Below the pieces are notes generated by a model. The model saw only the letters and a list, made by a program, of their open reading frames with translations. It ran no database searches and was not told where the DNA came from. From Oscillospiraceae bacterium (GTDB taxonomy: Bacteria; Bacillota; Clostridia; Oscillospirales; Oscillospiraceae), in NCBI GenBank assembly GCA_020025595.1, contig JAHHRV010000002.1:124001-188000 (forward strand): DNA of 64,000 nucleotides. Reading direction: 5' to 3'. Numbering within the stretch: position 1 is the first letter of the stretch; the number at the start of each line of letters is the position of its first letter. A program made the position numbers and the translations under genes. Positions 58,501 to 64,000 of the stretch are shown piece by piece.

Positions 58501-58903
58501 TCTCATGATGGGCACCAATATGCTGGTTATTACTGTGATTCTGCTTGAGAATCTTCTCAGCGCCGAGGTGGAGGAAGACCGGAAACGGATCGGTATTTTG
58601 CAGGCTCTGGGCATGACCGACGGTCAGTATCTGGGCGGTCAGAGTATTCAGGCGCTGCTATCCGGAATGATTTCCCTGTTGCTGACGCATCTTCTGCTGC
58701 TGATCATTACCCTGCTGGGCTTTGCCGTCACGGGCGGAGGCTTCGGTCTGGTACTGTGTAAGCTGAAACTGTTCATGCAGTTCTATCCCTGGCAGATCCA
58801 TATTGTGTTGTGCGTTGTGTATCTTGCGCTGCTACAAATCATTCACCTGCACACAGCCCTGCCGATTTTAAGGAAAGACCCCTCTGACAGTCTGAAAGCA
58901 TAA
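55571..58903 (+). CDS. large FtsX-like ABC permease
   Basis: The 1110-residue protein starts with a transmembrane helix (about residues 18-38), carries a large extracellular domain (40-455), then three helices (about 460-570), another helix (about 630), a second extracellular domain and three final helices (about 985-1100). This two-block layout matches the long FtsX-type permeases of Gram-positive bacteria (YxeM/SalY-like) that act with MacB-type ATPases in export, lipid or antimicrobial-peptide handling. No two-component system adjoins it, unlike BceAB. Confidence 0.85.
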   Translation: MFKTALHGLRGQKRISVLMSAVLLLSFLFLTLSSVIASSVQFTQQQHRQRLYGRYQLLYRASLKSTEELQSQFPDAQISKIAGTTVDGKQIGSITQPYQQIANLTIKEGRLPQNDHEILLVGDDWSVPVGREIEVKYLYRYIPKSTDTGMWDKISPYYLEGFRQNREYYLTQLEPLWNDLIQSKQGERVAPELRHPLNELSEQQQEEVFFYFPSTLPDFNMRVDSTLNKEQRNTENLSAQMELTSEKYCIYGPGFGSNSGKRFETDPRLSAVKIYATYTVCGIADNYAEHWDVKGLQMPDAFIGEQDCQNIYDLMDGIEQDHPEAFPRTDDGLLLYYQPGDNLAQNLNSLLDEYNRLHNAAYELTGVSVDGEYTYAYLTGQDPTTGQLQTYDVLGSGQMGQISVMDQRQRFSFSDLTNADFRFEGLDPIAQEPVTLDGLYRNNSGNLRVNPLAFPPVGDTAQVMEIALSGVLIGMSACASFQLYLQSMRRRKQKISTLIAIGATDGQVVLMVLIEVAVLLLLSALVGCLLGLGIAVFLLPRFMQVSVSVNPANLLTGTLCDIAAILVGAMLPIFKILRESRSSHKKHPKTVVKCSPQRKHTENHTGYHQIWMRHCAANPKQTLLRGFVALLMAAMMILPLFLSHSAYGDYHEKVINQDRPDYELVLPYAASSRYLREITDSMQVPNRKMRTYTTAENVLIHCDDLMERSPLLQALHQDGNGAELFEQLPDGGGLGVSARIIGADWDSDFVQQVLRNSSTQISQEDFQSGRACIVMIPRFHQDDGKPVFTKVQDAVIADVQNDVKPGTLLELSYLPQFSKVYGTDTSIASGDCLTISGWTQSLDGDVSIVERLYTVQTTAACVVSELKEAVWPVSDTDNMGCITIISGSPLVSTVYPHASGRKDAQQTAYFWATTKLYYPHCYGKTYLQLWSPEELTGDSDYEKQVMDFAAQYGFDVVKHSLENQKLLYSAQRAKAMYLMMGTNMLVITVILLENLLSAEVEEDRKRIGILQALGMTDGQYLGGQSIQALLSGMISLLLTHLLLLIITLLGFAVTGGGFGLVLCKLKLFMQFYPWQIHIVLCVVYLALLQIIHLHTALPILRKDPSDSLKA

Positions 58904-58956
58904 CCGCAGTCTGTTTCCCTGCGCTTGATAAACGCCCTCTGACCCGCTATTATGAA

Positions 58957-59032
58957 TTTAGACACATCCCCACTGATGACGCCAATGGCTTAAACACCTG
59001 CGGCGGCGGCCTTTGGGGATGTGTCTTTTATC
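58957..59032 (+). terminator. terminator of the FtsX-type ABC operon
   Basis: AGACACATCCCCA and the complementary TGGGGATGTGTCT enclose about 45 bases with internal pairing and are followed by TTTATCTTTT. It lies 55 bases after the permease stop. Confidence 0.7.
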
Positions 59033-59041
59033 TTTTAAGAT

Positions 59042-59076
59042 GCAAAAAACGCTGCTCTGGATTTCAGAGCAGCGCT
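59042..59076 (-). terminator. terminator of the nucleoside kinase operon
   Basis: On the minus strand CGCTGCTCTG/CAGAGCAGCG, with a short loop, is followed by TTTTTT. Ends the leftward transcript. Confidence 0.85.
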
Positions 59077-59086
59077 TTGATATGCT

Positions 59087-60787
59087 TTATTTCCGGTAAA
59101 AGGTATTGCCACCGATGAACTCACGAATCAGACTCGTAGGCGGAATCTCATCGTCCACACTGGCTTCCTGAACAAAATTCAGGATCTTGACCATGGCGCG
59201 AACCTGGTCGTAATACGGGTTCTCCGGCTGGACAGCAGTCAGCAGCGGATAGATATGCTTTTTCAGCACTGCAATCTCATACAGCGTAGAGCTGTTAAAA
59301 ATCACATCGGCTGTTTCCTGGTAGGGGAAAATCCACCGTCTTTCTCCGCGCTGAACAGAGTCCCACATGGACAGGGTATGCTCAACCGAAGCGCCTCTTG
59401 TTTCGTAGTCACGAACTGTTCGCCGCAGCAAACGCAGATAGCTTGTGGGGATTCTATTGTGATTGTCCAGATTCAGAGGAATCAGTGCGCTGACATACAT
59501 TTTGAAAATCAGCGAGGGGTCCACATTGTCCGGATGCAGCGCAGGATTCAGTGCGTGCAGGCCCTCTACAATAATCACACTGTTGTCGGCAAGCTGTATA
59601 CGGTTTCCGTTCCACTCCCGCCGGCCGGTCAGGAAATTAAACTCGGGAATCTCAATTTCTTCGCCGGAAAGCAATCTCTGCAGATGCTCCCGGAAAAGGT
59701 CGGTGTCAATGGTATTGATGTGTTCCAGATCCAGCTTTCCATCCGGGCCGGGCTTAACCAGATTCCGGTCAATGTAGTAATTATCCAGACTGATCAGAAC
59801 CGGACGCATTCCATGCACCCGAAGCTGCACCGCAAGGCGGTGGGCAGAGGTGGTCTTTCCTGAAGAACTGGGGCCAGCCAGCATCACAGCCTTGGCACCA
59901 CGGTCACAGACCATGTCCGCAATCTTGGAAAAGTTCTTTTCGTGGAGCGCTTCATTCACACGAATCAGCTCTCTGATTTTGCCGCTGCACACCAGATCAT
60001 TCAGATCTGCAACACTCTGGCAATCCAGAAGCGTACACCACCGCTCTCCTTCTGAGCAGACTCTGAAGAAATTGGGCATCTGCGTAAACTGGGCCAGCTG
60101 ATCCGGGTTCAGAGGATCCGGGAAAATGAACATGAAGCCACCGTCTACCGGAACGATGTCCCATACGGTCAGATAGCCGGTAGATGGCATCATCTCTCCA
60201 TAATAGTAGTCGGCGAAATCTCCATAGGTATACACATCGAAATGAGGAACCGTTCTCCAGGAAAGCAGTCTTGCCTTATCCTGCTGACCGTCCTTTGTAA
60301 AATACTCGATGGCATCCTGGGTAGAGATTCGTTTACGCATGAGGGGGATATCCTGAGCGACCAGTTCAGATACCCGGGCTTTCAGCTGCTCTGCAGAAAA
60401 TTCCGCACAGGGAACTTCAATATATACCCCCTGCCCCACTGTAAAGTTCATCTTTGCAGTGACACCGGGATACAGCTGGCGCATTGCCAGAAACAGTACG
60501 AACTGGACGGTTCTTGTATATGCCTCACGGCCGGTAGGATCGCTGTAGCGCAAGAGTTTGACCTTGCCGCCGGAAGCTGCCATCGCTCTTCTCTGGGACT
60601 GCATGGGTTCTGCATCAACACTCTGCCGAACCGGAACATAGTTCAGGGTAAAGATTTCACCGGCAATCTTCGCTGCCAGAGGGCGTGAAGATAATTCCGG
60701 AGAATCCAACCCCAGTTCCTTAATCAAATCCAGCAGCGTCTGCCCCGGCTTTGCCTCAATGACCTTATCATCAATCCATAATTTCAT
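59087..60787 (-). CDS. nucleoside kinase with N-terminal TGS-like domain
   Basis: The start at 60787 (MKLWIDDKVIEAKPG) has GGAGG at seven bases; a second ATG directly before is too close. Residues 1-65 resemble the TGS/ubiquitin-like domain of threonyl-tRNA synthetase (GQTLLDLIKELG), followed by a ThrRS second-domain-like part with HVD-region traces (FTVGQGVYIEVPC). From about residue 290 a uridine/phosphoribulokinase-type kinase follows with VMLAGPSSSGKTTSAHRLA, LISLDNYYIDRN and VIIVEGLHALNP. This fusion is a known Firmicute family. Uridine or cytidine phosphorylation is likely. Confidence 0.88.
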   Translation of the reverse strand: MKLWIDDKVIEAKPGQTLLDLIKELGLDSPELSSRPLAAKIAGEIFTLNYVPVRQSVDAEPMQSQRRAMAASGGKVKLLRYSDPTGREAYTRTVQFVLFLAMRQLYPGVTAKMNFTVGQGVYIEVPCAEFSAEQLKARVSELVAQDIPLMRKRISTQDAIEYFTKDGQQDKARLLSWRTVPHFDVYTYGDFADYYYGEMMPSTGYLTVWDIVPVDGGFMFIFPDPLNPDQLAQFTQMPNFFRVCSEGERWCTLLDCQSVADLNDLVCSGKIRELIRVNEALHEKNFSKIADMVCDRGAKAVMLAGPSSSGKTTSAHRLAVQLRVHGMRPVLISLDNYYIDRNLVKPGPDGKLDLEHINTIDTDLFREHLQRLLSGEEIEIPEFNFLTGRREWNGNRIQLADNSVIIVEGLHALNPALHPDNVDPSLIFKMYVSALIPLNLDNHNRIPTSYLRLLRRTVRDYETRGASVEHTLSMWDSVQRGERRWIFPYQETADVIFNSSTLYEIAVLKKHIYPLLTAVQPENPYYDQVRAMVKILNFVQEASVDDEIPPTSLIREFIGGNTFYRK

Positions 60788-60836
60788 CATCTGGCCTCCT
60801 TCTGCTTATCCTATGTGCCGCTATGAGGCATCATGT

Positions 60837-61757
60837 CTACTTTCCGATGGACATAATGTCATAGGGTGTCGTCTGATATACAAAATAGTTTAACCAATTG
60901 CTAAACAGCAGATTTGCATGACCTCTCCAACGAACCATAGGCTCCTTGGTGTCGTCATCACCCGGGAAATAGTTGGCAGGGACTCGAATCGGCAGTCCCT
61001 GATTCTTGTCACGGATGTATTCACGCTTCAGTGTGTCCGGGTCGTACTCAGAATGGCCCATCACGAAAATCTGGCGTCCCAGCTTGTTCATCACCGCATA
61101 AACACCGGCCTCTTCCGAGGATGCCAGGATCTTCAGGCCCGGGACAGCCTCGATATCCGCCCGATCCACCGTGGTATGGCGGGAATGCGGTGCCCAGAAG
61201 ATATCATCAAAGCCTCGCAGCAGAATCGCCCGCTTATAGTCGGCCTTATGGGGATAGACACCGAACAGCTTCTCCGGCAGGGGATGCTTTTTGATACCAT
61301 AATGGTAGTAAAGCCCCGCCTGAGCACCCCAGCAGATGTGGAAGGTGGAATGGACATTGGTTTTGCTCCATTCCATGATTTCGCACAGCTCCGGCCAGTA
61401 GTCAACCTGCTCAAATTCCATCTGCTCTACCGGCGCGCCGGTAATAACCATTCCGTCAAACTTGCGGTGTTTGACTTCATCAAAGGTCTTGTAAAAATTC
61501 AGAAGATGCTCCTGAGAAACATTTCTGGATTTATGCGAAGACATGGTCATCAGCTCCAGCTGCACCTGCAAAGGCGTGTTGCCCAACAGCCGGGACAGCT
61601 GGGTTTCTGTGATAATTTTTGTAGGCATGAGATTCAACAGCAGAATCTCCAGTGGACGGATATCCTGGGTGCATGCCCGTTGCTGGTTCATCACAAATAT
61701 ATTTTCCTGGTGCAGCGTTTCCACCGCAGGCAGGTCATTGGGGATTTGAATGGGCAT
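60837..61757 (-). CDS. metA: homoserine O-acetyltransferase (MetA type)
   Basis: The enzyme activates homoserine for methionine synthesis. Features: ILLLNLMPTKIITETQL, HICWGAQAGLYYHYGI with nucleophile Cys142, and ILASSEEAGVYAV near the C-terminus. Residue 111 is Glu (GAPVEQM), the residue reported to favour acetyl-CoA over succinyl-CoA in this family. The neighbouring gene encodes O-acetylhomoserine sulfhydrylase, which agrees. AGGAGAGG precedes the ATG. Operon with metY, 16 bases apart. Confidence 0.92.
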   Translation of the reverse strand: MPIQIPNDLPAVETLHQENIFVMNQQRACTQDIRPLEILLLNLMPTKIITETQLSRLLGNTPLQVQLELMTMSSHKSRNVSQEHLLNFYKTFDEVKHRKFDGMVITGAPVEQMEFEQVDYWPELCEIMEWSKTNVHSTFHICWGAQAGLYYHYGIKKHPLPEKLFGVYPHKADYKRAILLRGFDDIFWAPHSRHTTVDRADIEAVPGLKILASSEEAGVYAVMNKLGRQIFVMGHSEYDPDTLKREYIRDKNQGLPIRVPANYFPGDDDTKEPMVRWRGHANLLFSNWLNYFVYQTTPYDIMSIGK

Positions 61758-61773
61758 GAAACACCTCTCCTAG

Positions 61774-63060
61774 TTACACATTGGAAATTGCCTGATCCAG
61801 ATCTGCAATCAGATCCTCTGCGTTTTCCAGACCGCAGCTCAGACGAATCAGGTCTGCGCCGACACCTGCTGCATCCAGCTCTGCGTCAGTCATCTGACGA
61901 TGGGTGGAGCTTGCAGGATGCAGGCAGCAGGTTCTGGAGTCAGCCACATGGGTCTCGATAGAGCCCAGCTTCAGGTGCTTCATGAACACCTCTGCTGCAT
62001 GGCGGCCGCCCTTCAATCCGAAGGAGATGACGCCACAGGAACCCTTGGGCATATACTTCTGAGCCAGCTCATAGTACTTGTCGTTTTCCAGGCCGCAGTA
62101 CTTGACCCATGCAACCTTCTCATTGCTCTGCAGGAACTTTGCGATTGCCAGAGCATTGTCGCAGTGCTGCTTCATACGGAACGGCAGGCTCTCAAGGCCC
62201 AGATTCAGATAGAATGCATTCTGCGGAGACTGCACGCAGCCCAGATCTCTCATCAGCTGAGCAGTGCACTTATTGATATATGCGCCCTCCAGACCGAAAC
62301 GCTCGGTGTAGGTAACGCCGTGGTAGCTTTCGTCCGGGGTGCACAGTCCGGGGAAACGGTCGGGATACTTGGTCCAGTCGAACTTACCGCTGTCCACGAT
62401 CACGCCGCCCAGAGCTGCGCCGTGGCCATCCATATATTTGGTGGTGGAATGGGTCACGATGTCTGCGCCCCACTCCATAGGACGGCAGTTCACAGGTGTT
62501 GCAAAGGTATTGTCCACAATCAGAGGAACGCCATGCTTATGGGCAGCATTAGCAAATTTCTCGATGTCCAGAACCGTCAGTGCAGGGTTGGCAATGGTCT
62601 CGCCAAACACGGCCTTGGTGTTGTCCCGGAATGCAGCATCCAGTTCCTCCTGGGTGCAGTCGGGATTAACAAAGGTCACCTCGATGCCCATGCGCTTCAT
62701 GGTTACGCCAAACAGGTTAAAGCTTCCGCCGTAAATTGCAGAACTGGAGACGATGTGATCGCCGCAGGATGCAATATTAAACACAGCAAGGAAATTGGCC
62801 GCCTGACCGGAGCCGGTCAGCATGGCAGCCGTACCACCTTCCAGCGCAGCAATTTTCTTTGCAACCGCATCACAGGTGGGATTGGCAAGGCGGGAATAGA
62901 AATATCCGTCTGCCTCCAGATCAAACAGCTTGCCCATATCTTCAGAGGTCGCATATTTGAATGTGGTGCTCTGACAAATGGGAATCTGACGGGGCTCACC
63001 GCTGGCAGGGCTATAGCCCGCTTGAATACATAATGTTTCGGTATGAAGCTTTGAATCCAT
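61774..63060 (-). CDS. metY: O-acetylhomoserine sulfhydrylase
   Basis: The start at 63060 (MDSKLHTETLCIQAGY) follows GAGGTGACA; an upstream GTG lies inside that site. This PLP enzyme makes homocysteine from O-acetylhomoserine and sulphide. Motifs: YFYSRLANPTCDAVAKKIAALEGG, DNTFATPVNCRPMEWGADIVTHSTTKYMDGHG with the PLP Lys in STTKY, and THVADSRTCCLHPASSTHRQ. It is 428 residues, typical. The start codon region carries no visible SAM riboswitch or T-box. Confidence 0.92.
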   Translation of the reverse strand: MDSKLHTETLCIQAGYSPASGEPRQIPICQSTTFKYATSEDMGKLFDLEADGYFYSRLANPTCDAVAKKIAALEGGTAAMLTGSGQAANFLAVFNIASCGDHIVSSSAIYGGSFNLFGVTMKRMGIEVTFVNPDCTQEELDAAFRDNTKAVFGETIANPALTVLDIEKFANAAHKHGVPLIVDNTFATPVNCRPMEWGADIVTHSTTKYMDGHGAALGGVIVDSGKFDWTKYPDRFPGLCTPDESYHGVTYTERFGLEGAYINKCTAQLMRDLGCVQSPQNAFYLNLGLESLPFRMKQHCDNALAIAKFLQSNEKVAWVKYCGLENDKYYELAQKYMPKGSCGVISFGLKGGRHAAEVFMKHLKLGSIETHVADSRTCCLHPASSTHRQMTDAELDAAGVGADLIRLSCGLENAEDLIADLDQAISNV

Positions 63061-63116
63061 AGTTGTCACCTCAAAGTATTAGATAAAAGCTATTTTACTG
63101 TTTATTGAAGGGTTTG

Positions 63117-63677
63117 TCAATCCGACAGCAATGCCTCGATTCCGCTTTCCAGACGCTCCTGCGTCAGCATACCTCTTGCGATATTACGGATATAACCGTC
63201 TGCATCCACAAACAGAGTCATGGGAACACCACTGAGGCCATATCCGATTGCAGCTTCGGAATTGTCATCGTAGAACACAGGGAAAGTAAAGCTTCCGTCG
63301 GTCAGGAACTTGGAAGACTTTTCTCTGGTGTCGCCGAATCCGGTGGACATATTCACCATCATAAACTGAACTTCCTCGCCGTAGGTCTCCCAGGCAGTCT
63401 GGAAGTGGGGCATTTCTGCCTTGCAGGGGCCGCACCAGCTTGCCCAGAAATTGACAATGACGGGCTTGCCTCTGTAATCGGACAGCTTATGCTCGACACC
63501 ATCTTCGTCCACGGCAGTAAAGTCGGGGGCAGTCTTTTGGGCTGCATCACCGGATGACTGCATCTGCTCGTCCAGAGAAATCTTATCTGCCAGAGTCTGA
63601 TAGAGCAGAACACATCCGCCGATGATAATCGTCAGAGACAGCAGCATTACAATGAGTTTATAAGTGGAATTCTTCAT
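63117..63677 (-). CDS. TlpA-like membrane-anchored thioredoxin
   Basis: An N-terminal signal anchor (KLIVMLLSLTIIIGGCVLLYQ, about residues 7-28) leads to a thioredoxin fold with VNFWASWCGPCKAEMPHF, the redox pair CxxC. Also visible are VNMSTGFGDTREK, SGVPMTLFVDADGYI (cis-Pro loop) and the helix ERLESGIEALLSD. The protein faces the outside and reduces or transfers disulphides, fed by the CcdA protein encoded next to it. A Cys at the anchor end (IGGCV) could be a lipobox (lipoprotein). Confidence 0.9.
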   Translation of the reverse strand: MKNSTYKLIVMLLSLTIIIGGCVLLYQTLADKISLDEQMQSSGDAAQKTAPDFTAVDEDGVEHKLSDYRGKPVIVNFWASWCGPCKAEMPHFQTAWETYGEEVQFMMVNMSTGFGDTREKSSKFLTDGSFTFPVFYDDNSEAAIGYGLSGVPMTLFVDADGYIRNIARGMLTQERLESGIEALLSD

Positions 63678-63688
63678 ATAAACACTCC

Positions 63689-64000
63689 TTATTTTACAAG
63701 ATTCAACAGGCGGTTCAGCACGCCGGTTGCCATCAGGATACCAATCACAACCAGCAGAATACCGCAGACACGATTGATGATGTCATAGTTGCGCTTGATC
63801 CAGCTGATGGTGCTCTTGAGCTGATCGATCAGGACTGCGCTGATCAGGAACGGCACGCCGAGGCCTGCAGAGTAGCACAGCAGCATACCAACGCCCACCA
63901 TCATACTTCCCTGCTGAGAAGCCAGCAGCAGTGCAGAGCCCAGGAACACGCCTACGCAAGGAGTCCAGCCAATGGAAAACACGATGCCGAAGATCATGGC
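63689..64000 (-). CDS. CcdA-like thiol-disulphide transporter, C-terminal part
   Basis: The visible 3' portion (over 100 codons) reads FGIVFSIGWTPCVGVFLGSALLLASQ, where the TPCVG motif holds one of the two redox cysteines of CcdA/DsbD-type proteins. Three hydrophobic helices and GILLVVIGILMATGVLN follow. It carries electrons from cytoplasmic thioredoxin across the membrane to the TlpA protein twelve bases downstream. The N-terminus is outside the window. Confidence 0.9.
   Translation of the reverse strand, partial: AMIFGIVFSIGWTPCVGVFLGSALLLASQQGSMMVGVGMLLCYSAGLGVPFLISAVLIDQLKSTISWIKRNYDIINRVCGILLVVIGILMATGVLNRLLNLVK

Noticed and set aside
61900..63033. A plus-strand frame of 377 codons
   Set aside because: Mirror of the O-acetylhomoserine sulfhydrylase gene, whose PLP motifs prove the minus strand to be coding.
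63061..63116. SAM riboswitch or T-box before the methionine genes
   Set aside because: Only about 55 bases separate the genes, too short for either, and no conserved core was seen.

Overview
The window looks like a gut-type Firmicute chromosome (class Clostridia, probably an Oscillospiraceae/Ruminococcaceae-like bacterium). The basis is the Shine-Dalgarno usage, a Streptococcus/Clostridium-style fab-acc gene order with FabK as enoyl reductase, a VanR/VanS-like two-component pair, an EFR1 ferredoxin, a TGS-type nucleoside kinase and polysaccharide-degrading enzymes. I cannot name the genus from sequence alone.

Region 1 (1-18301) is the right-hand part of a tailed-phage prophage whose left end lies outside the window. 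Read right to left on the minus strand it holds a Cro-like gene, a dense set of small early genes (many with paired cysteines), an XRE protein, two phage tRNA genes, an HNH protein, SSB, a ParB-like protein, an HUH-type replication protein next to a cluster of palindromes, the terminase subunits, portal and scaffold. Read left to right it holds the CI-like repressor, two cargo genes with repeat and membrane features, and a tyrosine integrase. The integrase abuts a duplicated 3' end of a tRNA-Ser gene (attR). The lysis/lysogeny switch can be read directly: two divergent promoters and at least three copies of a GTGTCTT-type operator.

Region 2 (18302-20529) is a small cassette just outside attR. 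It has a strong promoter, a 25-codon peptide gene, an intrinsic terminator, a radical SAM enzyme and a short XRE regulator, in the layout of a RiPP or peptide-signalling locus. It is bracketed by two nearly identical terminators and by two related integrase-arm-like sequences.

Region 3 (20530-29700) carries a CMP-kinase-like protein, a MarR-controlled heterodimeric ABC exporter, a candidate structured small RNA, a VanRS-like two-component system with a membrane-anchored C39-like cysteine peptidase, a frameshifted gene and tRNA-Asp.

Region 4 (29.9-45.5 kb) is an EutP-like GTPase, then a visibly more A+T-rich block. This block is an acpP-fabKDGF-accB-fabZ-accCDA fatty acid operon that continues into an acyl-CoA synthetase, a PAS/SARP-like regulator, a thioesterase and a HAD phosphatase. 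It lacks fabH. It contains a scar made of plsX, birA and acpS fragments. It is bordered by remnants of a serine recombinase on one side and of a MobA/L relaxase and TnpV on the other, which suggests arrival on a mobilisable element. Its promoter carries direct repeats at 11-bp phasing, as SARP activators use.

Region 5 (45.6-64 kb) is ordinary chromosome: an ABC-2 exporter pair, a large secreted GH16 enzyme with discoidin-like domains, a MazG-like hydrolase, an EFR1 flavo-ferredoxin, a GH29 fucosidase, a DUF3783 protein, a MacB/FtsX-type ABC system, a nucleoside kinase, a methionine pair (homoserine acetyltransferase and O-acetylhomoserine sulfhydrylase) and a TlpA/CcdA thiol-redox pair that runs off the right edge.
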